From an uncultured Campylobacter sp. (GTDB lineage: Bacteria > Campylobacterota > Campylobacteria > Campylobacterales > Campylobacteraceae): 8,048 bases of DNA. Shown here piece by piece: positions 1-6,421 of this stretch (position 1 is its first letter; the number at the start of each line of letters is the position of its first letter). The position numbers and the translations under genes are program-made. The notes under the pieces are model-generated. The model searched no databases and had not been told where the DNA came from. It saw only the letters and a list, made by a program, of their open reading frames with translations. The stretch lies in contig NZ_CALHII010000233.1 in assembly GCF_938030815.1 (NCBI RefSeq), forward strand, positions 1 to 8,048. The letters are read 5' to 3'.

Positions 1-298
1 CGCGCAAAAAGCCGTAACCCTCGGCGGTAACCTCCAAAATCCCCGTAAAAAGTATGAAGCCGCCCTGCTTCGTCTGCATGCGTAAAATTTCAAAAACGAG
101 CGCTTGACGGCGGAATTCTCGCGGGTTTTCGACGCCAAGTTCGTCTGCTATGGCGATGAGATTTTCAAGATCCATCGAGCGGAGCTCTTCGATCTGGTAG
201 CCCTCGACGGGAACGTGCGTTTTAGCGTAAGTTTTTCTGCCATTTTGATTAGAATTTGAAACGGCGGTCTGAGCGGAATTTTGATTTGTATTTTCCAT
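1..298 (-). CDS. rho: Transcription termination factor Rho, N-terminal part (runs off left edge)
   Basis: Rho is the hexameric RNA-dependent ATPase helicase that ends transcription at Rho-dependent sites. I read this gene by translating the minus strand from the ATG at 298. Only the first 99 codons are in the window. Residues 1-30 are a polar N/Q/S-rich leader (MENTNQNSAQTAV...). VEGYQIEELRSMDLENLIAI and the following ADELGVENPREFRRQALVFE fit the Rho N-terminal helical domain. ILRMQTKQGG followed by LEVTAEGYGFLR is the start of the RNA-binding cold-shock-like domain, with the characteristic YGFLR. The ATPase domain is outside the window. An AGAGGAC ribosome binding site at 301-307 supports the start. 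It lies 61 bases downstream of accA on the same strand, so it may be read from the same transcript; I see no strong promoter in the gap. The frame is intact. Identity is confident from sequence recognition. Confidence 0.9.
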   Translation of the reverse strand, partial: MENTNQNSAQTAVSNSNQNGRKTYAKTHVPVEGYQIEELRSMDLENLIAIADELGVENPREFRRQALVFEILRMQTKQGGFILFTGILEVTAEGYGFLR

Positions 299-359
299 TT
301 GTCCTCTTAGAGTGTGAAGTTATTAAATTTGGTTTTAAAAAAGTTGCGAAATTTAAAAT

Positions 360-1298
360 TTAGTTTTCTTTATAAGCACCGAACCTTAAAATTTTTTGTT
401 GCCTTCTGCTGATGAGCTCGTCTATGCTAAGATCGTCTAGCTTGTGCAGCTCGGTTAAGACATAGTTTCCAAGCGCTTTTATCGCGCCGTCCTTATCCCT
501 ATGGGCGCCCGTTTTGGGCTCCTTGATCACATCATCGACCAAGCCCAGCTCTTTTAGCTCCTCGGCGGTGATCTTTAGCGCTTTCGTAGCGGCCTCGCTC
601 TTACTTGGATCGTTCCACAAAATCGCAGCACAGCCTTCGGGAGAGATAACCGAAAAAATTGAGTTTTGAAGCATCGCCAGCCGATCAGCCACGCCGATAG
701 CCAAAGCTCCACCGCTGCCGCCTTCCCCTATAACGACGGCAATCGTAGGGGTTTTAATATCGCTAAACTCATATAGATTTCGCGCGATAGCCTCGCTCTG
801 ACCGCGCTCCTCGGCACCAAGTCCCGGATATGCGCCCGGAGTGTCAATCAAAAACAAAATAGGAAGGTTAAATTTCTCGGCAAGTTTTGCTACGCGCAGT
901 GCCTTGCGATAGCCCTCCGGATGGGGCATGCCGAAATTGCGCTTCAACTTATTTTTGGTGCCGCGGCCCTTCTGCTCGGCGATTACGGTGATTTTGCGGT
1001 TACCCATAATACCCAGATAGCACACGATCGAAGGATCGTCCCTAAAGGCGCGGTCGCCGTGAAGCTCCCTAGCGTCTTGCAAAAGCGCACGAATATAATC
1101 GATCGCGTAAGGGCGATCCGGGTGGCGCGCAAGCTGAAGTCTTTGGTATTCGTTTAAATTCTTATAAACTTTAGAAATTTCTTTTTCGAGGTTCTTATTT
1201 AAAATTTCGACCGCGTCCTCATCACCGCGAATTTTAGCGGCGGTGATGTCCTCGTCAATCTGCTTTATAGACTTTTCAAAGTCCAGATAGCTAGCCAT
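360..1298 (-). CDS. accA: Acetyl-CoA carboxylase carboxyltransferase subunit alpha
   Basis: AccA pairs with AccD to form the carboxyltransferase that moves the carboxyl group from carboxybiotin (on AccB) to acetyl-CoA, giving malonyl-CoA, the first committed step of fatty-acid synthesis in the cytosol. The 312 residues match the usual family length (about 310-320). Visible conserved blocks are the GRGTKNKLKRNFGMPHPEGY stretch near 111-130, LIDTPGAYPGLGAEERGQSE at 150-169, GEGGSGGALAIG at 191-202 (glycine-rich oxyanion-hole region of the crotonase fold) and SVISPEGCAAILW at 216-228. The N-terminal 50 residues are the charged helical region typical of AccA. The ATG overlaps the fabF stop by one base (TAATG, 1296-1300), so translation is probably coupled to fabF. 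The upstream Shine-Dalgarno match is weak (AAGAG), which fits coupling. accD, accB and accC are not in the window. Confidence 0.96.
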   Translation of the reverse strand: MASYLDFEKSIKQIDEDITAAKIRGDEDAVEILNKNLEKEISKVYKNLNEYQRLQLARHPDRPYAIDYIRALLQDARELHGDRAFRDDPSIVCYLGIMGNRKITVIAEQKGRGTKNKLKRNFGMPHPEGYRKALRVAKLAEKFNLPILFLIDTPGAYPGLGAEERGQSEAIARNLYEFSDIKTPTIAVVIGEGGSGGALAIGVADRLAMLQNSIFSVISPEGCAAILWNDPSKSEAATKALKITAEELKELGLVDDVIKEPKTGAHRDKDGAIKALGNYVLTELHKLDDLSIDELISRRQQKILRFGAYKEN

Positions 1299-2515
1299 TA
1301 ATCTACTCTTTTGAAAATAAGCGATGCGTTCGTGCCGCCGAATCCAAAATTATTGCTCATGACGCAATCGAGTTTGGCTTTTCTAGCGACGTTTGGCACA
1401 TAGTCCAAATCGCAATCTGGATCTTTTGAAATTTGATTTATCGTAGGCGGTATGATGCCGTTTTGCATCGCCAAAAGGCTGATCGCAGCCTCTACCGCTC
1501 CGGCAGCGCCTAGGCAATGTCCTAGCTGACCCTTGGTGGAGCTGACCGCAGGCACCTTCCCCTCGCCGAAAAGCTCTTTTAACGCCGCGGTTTCGTTTTT
1601 ATCGTTTATCGCGGTGGACGTTCCGTGAGCGTTGATATAATCAATCTTTGGGCGTCCTGCCATCTCGTAGGCCTTTTTCATAGCGCGGATCGGGCCGTCT
1701 AGGCTAGGTGAAGTGATATGATAAGCATCGCCGCTAGCGCCGAATCCTACGAGCTCGCCGTAAATTTTAGCGCCGCGCGCTTTTGCGTCTTCTAGCTCTT
1801 CTAAAACCAAAGCCGCCGCACCTTCGCCCATAACAAAGCCGTTTCGCTCTGCATCAAACGGACGCGAAGCGTGCGCGGGATCGTCATTTCTAGCGCAAAG
1901 CGCCTTCATCGCGGCAAATCCGCCGATACCTACGGGACAAACCGCAGCCTCGGCTCCCACTGCAAGCATCTTTTTCGCTTCGCCGATCATAATAACTCTC
2001 GCAGCGTCCATAATCGCATGTGCGGAAGCCGCACAAGCCGTAACGCTGGATAAATTCGGACCTTTTAATTTATAATATATAGAAACAAAGCCGCCGAGCA
2101 TATTTACTAACGCAGAAGGGATAAAAAACGGAGAAATTCGCCTAGGACCGCGCTGTAAGCAGGTGTTGGCGTTTATCTCGATGTTCGGTAAACCGCCGAT
2201 ACCGCTAGCCGAGCTAACGCCGAATTCGTCGCTATCAAAATCACTAAATTTAGCGTCATCTATGGCTTCGCCCGCAGCCTTAAGCCCGAGTTGGATAAAT
2301 CTATCCATCTTTTTTATCTCTTTTCCATCCTCGATTATGCTCGAAGGATCGAAACCTTTTACTTCAGCTGCAATTTGAACCGGAAATTCGCTAGCGTCAA
2401 AGAGCGAAATTTTATCAACCCCGGTTTTTCCGTTACAGATATTTTCAAAACTGCTCTGTTTGTCAAGCCCGAGAGAGGTTATCATCCCGATGCCCGTTAC
2501 TACGACTCGTTTCAA
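1298..2515 (-). CDS. fabF: Beta-ketoacyl-ACP synthase II (KAS II), TTG start
   Basis: FabF condenses malonyl-ACP with acyl-ACP in fatty-acid chain elongation. The 405-residue protein has the thiolase-fold condensing-enzyme signature: nucleophile Cys161 in VTACAASAHA, His297 in NAHGTS and His333 in GQLGHCLGAAGA, with Lys328 in SSTKGQ. The C-terminal GFGGTN gating loop is at 391-396. MKRVVVTGIGMITSLG is the expected N-terminus. The start codon read at 2515-2513 is TTG. It is supported by AAGGAAG at 2521-2527 and by the fact that the KRVVVTG strand begins immediately after it. It lies 18 bases downstream of acpP, whose product carries its substrates, and overlaps accA by one base. FabF rather than FabB is favoured by the sequence pattern and by adjacency to acpP. 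Nothing is truncated or missing. Confidence 0.96.
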   Translation of the reverse strand: MKRVVVTGIGMITSLGLDKQSSFENICNGKTGVDKISLFDASEFPVQIAAEVKGFDPSSIIEDGKEIKKMDRFIQLGLKAAGEAIDDAKFSDFDSDEFGVSSASGIGGLPNIEINANTCLQRGPRRISPFFIPSALVNMLGGFVSIYYKLKGPNLSSVTACAASAHAIMDAARVIMIGEAKKMLAVGAEAAVCPVGIGGFAAMKALCARNDDPAHASRPFDAERNGFVMGEGAAALVLEELEDAKARGAKIYGELVGFGASGDAYHITSPSLDGPIRAMKKAYEMAGRPKIDYINAHGTSTAINDKNETAALKELFGEGKVPAVSSTKGQLGHCLGAAGAVEAAISLLAMQNGIIPPTINQISKDPDCDLDYVPNVARKAKLDCVMSNNFGFGGTNASLIFKRVD

Positions 2516-2520
2516 AACCG

Positions 2521-2527
2521 CTTCCTT
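2521..2527 (-). promoter_or_regulatory. Ribosome binding site that fixes the fabF TTG start
   Basis: AAGGAAG on the minus strand, five bases before the TTG at 2515-2513. The next in-frame ATG (codon 11) would remove the conserved first beta strand, so the TTG is the better start. Confidence 0.7.
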
Positions 2528-2533
2528 AAAATT

Positions 2534-2770
2534 TTATTTTTTAGGCAAATTTTCTATATAATCTACTACGTCTTTAATGCTTACTAATTTTTCAGACTCG
2601 CTATCAGGGATCTCGATACCGAATTTCTCCTCTAAAGCCATTACTAGCTCAACTACGTCAAGAGAGTCCGCGCCCAAATCTTCGATAATTTTAGAGTCAA
2701 GTTTAACCTGATCCGGGCTAACGCTTAGTTGCTCTACAACTACGTCTCTTACATCTTCAAATACTGCCAT
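2534..2770 (-). CDS. acpP: Acyl carrier protein
   Basis: AcpP carries growing acyl chains as thioesters on a 4'-phosphopantetheine arm and is the shared substrate carrier of FabG, FabF and the other fatty-acid enzymes. The 78-residue acidic protein has the standard four-helix ACP layout. The attachment serine is Ser36 in the GADSLDVVEL motif at the start of helix II, the site modified by AcpS. Length and composition (rich in Asp/Glu and Val) are normal for the family. The start ATG follows a near-consensus AAAGGAG at 2778-2784 with good spacing, in keeping with the high expression usual for ACP. It lies between fabG (68 bases upstream) and fabF (18 bases downstream). A promoter candidate in the 68-base gap could give it extra transcription independent of gpmI-fabG. 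Confidence 0.97.
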   Translation of the reverse strand: MAVFEDVRDVVVEQLSVSPDQVKLDSKIIEDLGADSLDVVELVMALEEKFGIEIPDSESEKLVSIKDVVDYIENLPKK

Positions 2771-2805
2771 TTTAGCACTCCTTTAAAAAAATACCGCGTA
2801 ATTCT

Positions 2806-2811
2806 ATAATA
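2806..2811 (-). promoter_or_regulatory. Candidate -10 element for an acpP internal promoter
   Basis: TATTAT (5 of 6 matches to TATAAT) on the minus strand in the AT-rich 68-base gap between fabG and acpP, 35 bases before the acpP ATG. No convincing -35 element is visible, which is common for Campylobacter sigma70 promoters. In DNA this AT-rich, such a match also arises by chance, so this is tentative. Confidence 0.3.
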
Positions 2812-2838
2812 TTTAACCTTAAATTCCGCTATTTAACG

Positions 2839-3582
2839 CTACATATAGAGCCCGCCGTTGATTTTAAGCGTCTCTCCAGTAATGTAGCCCGCGCCGTCGC
2901 TGAGTAAAAACGCAACTCCTTTGGCAACGTCGCTCGTGCTTCCGAGGCGCTTAAGCGGGATGCTCGCTTCGTAGCTTGCTTTTACGTCGTCGCTTAGCGC
3001 GTCCGTCATATCCGTAGCGATGAAGCCCGGAGTTATGCAATTAAAGCGGATTCCGCGCGCTGCGCCCTCTTTTGCAAAGCTCTTACTCATCGCGATCATT
3101 CCGCCCTTGCTTGCGCTGTAATTGACCTGCCCGGCGTTGCCCATTTCGCCGACGATCGAGGCGATATTTACGACCGCGCCGAAGCGCTTTTTGCTCATTA
3201 GCTTTAGAGCTTCGCGGCAGCCGATAAAGGCGCTGCTTAAATTTGCTTCGATCACGCCCATGAAGTCTTCCAGCTTCATCCTAAGCGCGAGTTTGTCGTT
3301 CGTGATGCCCGCGTTATTTACCAGATAGCTTAGCTCGCTGTCGCTTTGCGCGATCAGGGCAATCGCCTCGCTAAATTCCGCCTCGTTCGTCGCGTCAAAT
3401 TTTATCACGGCGCCCTCTCCGCCGTTTGCGCGGATCTCCTCTAGCAGCGCGTCGGCTATCTCGGGCTTTGAGCGATAATTAATCCATACCTTAAGCCCAT
3501 AGCCTGCTAAAGTCCTTGCGATCTGTGCGCCGATACCGCGGCTTGCGCCCGTGATTAAAACATTTTTCCCGCTAAATTTCAT
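2839..3582 (-). CDS. fabG: 3-oxoacyl-ACP reductase (NADPH-dependent)
   Basis: FabG reduces 3-oxoacyl-ACP to (R)-3-hydroxyacyl-ACP in each elongation cycle. The 247 residues form a complete classical short-chain dehydrogenase: cofactor motif TGASRGIG at 11-18, NNAG at 89-92, and the catalytic tetrad Asn114 (EANLSS), Ser142 (NIASIVGE), Tyr155 and Lys159 (YSASK). The PGFIATDMT segment at 185-193 and the C-terminal GYITGETLKINGGLYM are typical of FabG rather than of other SDR enzymes. The ATG at 3582 follows AAAGGAT, a good ribosome binding site. It is flanked by acpP downstream and gpmI upstream on the same strand. From memory, C. jejuni carries mfr (succinate dehydrogenase-like) genes between fabG and acpP; here the two are direct neighbours. 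Confidence 0.95.
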   Translation of the reverse strand: MKFSGKNVLITGASRGIGAQIARTLAGYGLKVWINYRSKPEIADALLEEIRANGGEGAVIKFDATNEAEFSEAIALIAQSDSELSYLVNNAGITNDKLALRMKLEDFMGVIEANLSSAFIGCREALKLMSKKRFGAVVNIASIVGEMGNAGQVNYSASKGGMIAMSKSFAKEGAARGIRFNCITPGFIATDMTDALSDDVKASYEASIPLKRLGSTSDVAKGVAFLLSDGAGYITGETLKINGGLYM

Positions 3583-3615
3583 ACTTATCCTTTTGTTAAA
3601 ATTTTAATTTCTAGC

Positions 3616-3635
3616 GTAAATTTATCCAAATTTAC
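3616..3635. repeat. Perfect 8-bp inverted repeat between gpmI and fabG
   Basis: GTAAATTT and AAATTTAC flank a 4-base spacer (ATCC on the plus strand) in the 101-base gap between gpmI and fabG. As RNA it would form an 8-bp, mostly A-U hairpin about 50 bases after the gpmI stop. There is no T-run directly after it on the minus strand, so it does not look like an intrinsic terminator. It may be an RNA-processing or operator site, or only a by-product of the AAATTT-rich spacers. Confidence 0.5.
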
Positions 3636-3683
3636 CTAAATTTTAGCCGTTAAAATCTACTAGCGACCCGCGTCGTTTAAATT

Positions 3684-5150
3684 TCAAAACAGCGCCTCGT
3701 CCATCTCTGCGGGTTTCGGTAGCCCCATTAGCTTTAGCACGGTCGCTGCGACGTTGCTAAGCCCAAGTCCGCTTTTTAGTTCACGCACGCCGCGCCCCAG
3801 CACAAAGCAAAATACGTCAAAGGTCGTGTGGTTGGTTAAAATTTCGCCGTCAGCGTCTCGCATCGCCTCGCAGTTGCCGTGATCGCTAATCTGCACGTAG
3901 GCGTAATCGTGCGCCTTCGCCGCGCTTAAAATTTTACCGATGCACTCATCCACCGCTTCGACCGCCTTTATCGCGGCATTGTAGTTGCCCGTATGGCCGA
4001 CCATATCGCCGTTTGCGAAATTTATGACGATGAAATCGATCCCCGCTTCGATACCGCGGATCACCGCGTCGCACACCGCTGGCGCGCTCATCTGCGGCTG
4101 CTCGTCGTAGGTTTTTACTTTGGGGCTCGGGATCAGCACGCGAGTTTCGTTCGGCAGCGGCTCCTCGACGCCACCGTTAAAGAAAAACGTCACGTGTGCG
4201 TATTTTTCGGTCTCGGCGGTGTGAAGCTGCGTAAGACCGGCTTCTGCGATCACTTCGCAAAGCGTGTTTTTAAGCACGGGCTTCTCGAAAAGCAGAGGAA
4301 ATTTAAAGCTCGCGTCGTATTCGCTCATCGTGATTAAATTTTGCACGACGAACTTTCGCTCAAATTCGCTAAAGCTCTCATCGCCCAAAGCCGCGCAAAG
4401 CTCCCTAGCGCGATCGTTTCTAAAATTTATAAAAATCACTCCGTCGTCCGCGCCGATACCGCCAAAGCCATTAAAGCTCGCAGGCTCGATAAACTCGTCG
4501 CTCACGCCGCGCTCGTAGCTTTGCAGCACATACTCGCTAGGCGAAATTTTAAGCGACGCCGCTTCGCCCATAAGCACGTCGTAAGCGCGCTTTACGCGAT
4601 CAAAGCGCTTGTCGCGATCCATCGCGTAAAAGCGCCCGCACACGCTACCGACTTTAAATTTAGCCTGTAGGCGCTTTAAAAATTTCGCCCCGCTGCTCGG
4701 CGAAACGTCGCGCCCGTCGGTGATGGCGTGCGCCCATGTCTCGCAACCCGCATTCTGCGCTATCTCGCAGATCGCGTCAAAATGGCGCAGGTGCGAATGC
4801 ACACCGCCGTCGCTGTAAAGCCCTATGACGTGCAGCCTGCGGCACTTTGAAAGCAGGTTTTGCAGCGCTTCGTTTTTCTCAAGCGAGCCCTCATCGATCG
4901 CGCGATCGATTTTGACTAGGTTTTGATACAGAATTCTACCGCTTCCTATCGTCATATGCCCTACTTCGCTGTTTCCCATCTGCCCCTGCGGCAAGCCCAC
5001 GGCAAGCCCGGAAGTGTGCAGTAGCGTATTGGGCACGTTTTTAAAAAGATAATCATAGGCGGGCTTTTTTGCGTTTGCAAACGCGTTAAATTTATCGCTC
5101 GCGTTAAAGCCGATGCCGTCGGTGATAAGTAAAATCGTCTTTTGCCCCAT
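3684..5150 (-). CDS. gpmI: 2,3-bisphosphoglycerate-independent phosphoglycerate mutase
   Basis: GpmI interconverts 3- and 2-phosphoglycerate in glycolysis and gluconeogenesis using Mn2+ and a phosphoserine intermediate; in Campylobacter it would serve mainly gluconeogenesis. The 488 residues are close to the family's roughly 500 and carry both domains of the alkaline-phosphatase fold. Metal ligands and catalytic groups visible are Asp11 (LLITDGIG), nucleophile Ser61 (MGNSEVGHM), Asp382 and His386 (NGDMVGHTG), Asp423 and His424 (ISDHGN) and His441 (TNHTTFD). The substrate domain has GGVHSH at 115-120, TDGRDVSP at 144-151, GRFYAMDRDKRFDR at 172-185 and NFRNDRARE at 242-250. The ATG at 5150 follows AGGAG at 5156-5160. 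It is first in the minus-strand run and divergent from mraY, with its own recognisable promoter. Confidence 0.96.
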   Translation of the reverse strand: MGQKTILLITDGIGFNASDKFNAFANAKKPAYDYLFKNVPNTLLHTSGLAVGLPQGQMGNSEVGHMTIGSGRILYQNLVKIDRAIDEGSLEKNEALQNLLSKCRRLHVIGLYSDGGVHSHLRHFDAICEIAQNAGCETWAHAITDGRDVSPSSGAKFLKRLQAKFKVGSVCGRFYAMDRDKRFDRVKRAYDVLMGEAASLKISPSEYVLQSYERGVSDEFIEPASFNGFGGIGADDGVIFINFRNDRARELCAALGDESFSEFERKFVVQNLITMSEYDASFKFPLLFEKPVLKNTLCEVIAEAGLTQLHTAETEKYAHVTFFFNGGVEEPLPNETRVLIPSPKVKTYDEQPQMSAPAVCDAVIRGIEAGIDFIVINFANGDMVGHTGNYNAAIKAVEAVDECIGKILSAAKAHDYAYVQISDHGNCEAMRDADGEILTNHTTFDVFCFVLGRGVRELKSGLGLSNVAATVLKLMGLPKPAEMDEALF

Positions 5151-5177
5151 TTTGGCTCCTAAATTTCGTCTAAATTT

Positions 5178-5211
5178 CGCCGCGCTGGCCTTTTGAGGCA
5201 GGTCTGCGGCG
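5178..5211 (-). promoter_or_regulatory. GC-rich hairpin in the predicted gpmI leader
   Basis: Outer arms CGCCGC and GCGGCG (positions 5178-5183 and 5206-5211) enclose an inner stem GCCT/AGGC that can be lengthened with CTG/CAG and one bulge; the loop is four bases. The structure lies about 17 bases before the gpmI ribosome binding site and inside the transcript predicted from the TATAAT at 5229-5234. Read on the plus strand, the same stem is followed by CTG and five T, so it could alternatively act as an intrinsic terminator for antisense transcription heading towards mraY. No known riboswitch family was recognised. Confidence 0.45.
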
Positions 5212-5228
5212 CTGTTTTTACGAGCGGC

Positions 5229-5257
5229 ATTATACTTTCTTTTGGCAAATGCGGCAA
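5229..5257 (-). promoter_or_regulatory. Sigma70-type promoter for gpmI and probably the downstream lipid genes
   Basis: On the minus strand a perfect -10 box TATAAT lies at 5229-5234, and TTGCCG (4 of 6 to TTGACA) at 5252-5257 lies 17 bases upstream of it, the optimal spacing. The predicted start near 5222 leaves a leader of about 70 bases before the gpmI ATG. The genes behind it (gpmI, fabG, acpP, fabF, accA, perhaps rho) share its direction with gaps of at most about 100 bases. Confidence 0.7.
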
Positions 5258-5294
5258 AATTTCATCCGCCCTAAAAGCTAAATTTTACCTCTTT

Positions 5295-5322
5295 TATACT
5301 AAAATGCGCGTTTTCATATAAA
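5295..5322 (+). promoter_or_regulatory. Candidate mraY promoter region (two possible -10 boxes)
   Basis: Plus-strand TATACT at 5295-5300 and TATAAA at 5317-5322 each match TATAAT at 5 of 6 positions and lie 55 and 33 bases before the mraY start. Neither has a clear -35 box. Since mraY is the first gene of the plus-strand group and is divergent from gpmI, a promoter must lie in this spacer or enter by read-through. Which box is used cannot be decided by eye. Confidence 0.4.
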
Positions 5323-5347
5323 ATTTAAAATTTCATAAAATTTAAAA
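5312..5347. repeat. Imperfect tandem repeat upstream of mraY
   Basis: Two adjacent copies, 19 bases at 5312-5330 and 17 bases at 5331-5347, share the pattern TTTCATA-(TA)-AAATTTAAAA and differ only by one extra TA in the first copy. The first copy contains a possible -10 box and the second runs into the AAAAGG of the mraY ribosome binding site. Confidence 0.6.
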
Positions 5348-5349
5348 GG
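5344..5349 (+). promoter_or_regulatory. Ribosome binding site that fixes the mraY TTG start
   Basis: AAAAGG, six bases before the TTG at 5356-5358. The next in-frame ATG (codon 36) would delete the first membrane segment of MraY, so the TTG start is preferred. Confidence 0.65.
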
Positions 5350-5355
5350 TAAACT

Positions 5356-6420
5356 TTGTTTTATTATCTCTATCATCTTACGAATATAAATTTTTTCCAA
5401 TACATCACCGCTCGCGCAGGTCTTGCGTTTTTTATCGCTTTTTGTTTTTCGGTCTGGGCTATGCCGCGGTTTATCCGCTGGGCGCAAAATAGACACGCCG
5501 CGCAGCCCATCTACGAGCTCGCGCCCCAAAACCATCAGAAAAAGAGCAAAACCCCGACGATGGGCGGGCTTGTTTTCGTTACCGCCGCAGTGCTCGCAAG
5601 CCTGCTGTGCGCCAAGCTAAACAACGTATTCGTGCTCTGCGGACTGCTTTGTTTGGTAGGCTTCGGCTACATAGGCTTTAAGGATGATATCTCTAAAATT
5701 TTAGGCCGCCAAAACCACGCAGGCCTTAGCGCGCGGGCTAAATTTGCACTGCAAAATTTCTTGGCCTTTCTGATCGGGGCGACGCTTTATGCTTTTAGCG
5801 ATCTGGGCGGGGAATTTTTCGTGCCGTTTTTCAAATACCCTCTGCTAAATTTATGGATCTTCGCGCCGCTGTTTTGGACGATCGTGATAAGCGCGAGCTC
5901 AAACGCGGTAAATTTAACCGACGGATTAGACGGGCTGGCAACCATTCCGTCGGTGTTTTCGCTCTGCAGCTTGGGCATATTTGCTTATCTATGCGGGCAC
6001 GCGATCTACTCGCAGTATCTCTTGCTACCGCGCGTCGCGGGCGCAGGCGAGGTCTGCATCATCGTCTCGGCGCTCATCGGCGCGCTGCTTGGGTTTTTGT
6101 GGTTTAACTGCTACCCCGCCGAAGTCTTTATGGGCGACAGCGGCAGCCTGAGCGTGGGAGCATTTTTAGGATACTGCGCAGTCATCACGAAGAATGAAAT
6201 TTTACTCATAATGATCGGCTTCGTCTTCGTCATCGAAACGCTCAGCGTGATCTTGCAGGTGGGCAGCTTTAAAATTTTCAAACGCAGAATTTTCCTGATG
6301 GCGCCGATACACCACCATTTCGAGCTTAAAGGCTGGGTCGAAAACAAAATCATCATCCGCTTTTGGATCATCGCGCTGATCGCAAATATCATAGCGCTGA
6401 CGTCGCTGAAACTGAGATAA
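5356..6420 (+). CDS. mraY: Phospho-N-acetylmuramoyl-pentapeptide-transferase (MraY), TTG start
   Basis: MraY is the inner-membrane enzyme that transfers phospho-MurNAc-pentapeptide from UDP to undecaprenyl phosphate, forming lipid I of peptidoglycan synthesis. The 354 residues match the family (about 350-360) and contain roughly ten hydrophobic segments. Conserved cytosolic motifs are KTPTMGGLVF at 65-74, GFKDDISKI with Asp110/Asp111 at 107-115, NAVNLTDGLDGLA at 183-195, FMGDSGSLSVGAFLG at 258-272 (Asp261), and the MraY-specific APIHHHFELKGW at 316-327, which separates it from WecA-type transferases. Translation begins at a TTG with AAAAGG six bases before it; starting at the first ATG would lose the first transmembrane helix. 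It is followed after one base by a small ORF and then murD. No truncation or frameshift is seen. Confidence 0.95.
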   Translation: MFYYLYHLTNINFFQYITARAGLAFFIAFCFSVWAMPRFIRWAQNRHAAQPIYELAPQNHQKKSKTPTMGGLVFVTAAVLASLLCAKLNNVFVLCGLLCLVGFGYIGFKDDISKILGRQNHAGLSARAKFALQNFLAFLIGATLYAFSDLGGEFFVPFFKYPLLNLWIFAPLFWTIVISASSNAVNLTDGLDGLATIPSVFSLCSLGIFAYLCGHAIYSQYLLLPRVAGAGEVCIIVSALIGALLGFLWFNCYPAEVFMGDSGSLSVGAFLGYCAVITKNEILLIMIGFVFVIETLSVILQVGSFKIFKRRIFLMAPIHHHFELKGWVENKIIIRFWIIALIANIIALTSLKLR

Positions 6421-6421
6421 A

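Noticed and set aside
299..359. Possible separate promoter or terminator between accA and rho
   Set aside because: The 61-base gap is AT-rich, but I found no hairpin with a T tract and no good -10/-35 pair.
921..1157. Plus-strand open frame opposite accA
   Set aside because: Antisense shadow of a clearly conserved gene; no recognisable protein and no ribosome binding site of note.
1871..2587. Several plus-strand open frames opposite fabF and acpP
   Set aside because: They mirror the conserved fabF/acpP coding frames and resemble no family.
3993..4670. Three overlapping plus-strand open frames of 84-114 codons opposite gpmI
   Set aside because: Long antisense frames are expected opposite a GC-rich gene; the translations show no domain, and gpmI is unmistakable on the other strand.
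5314..5535. Minus-strand open frame across the start of mraY
   Set aside because: Overlaps the mraY N-terminus and its ribosome binding region; its product is unlike any protein I know.
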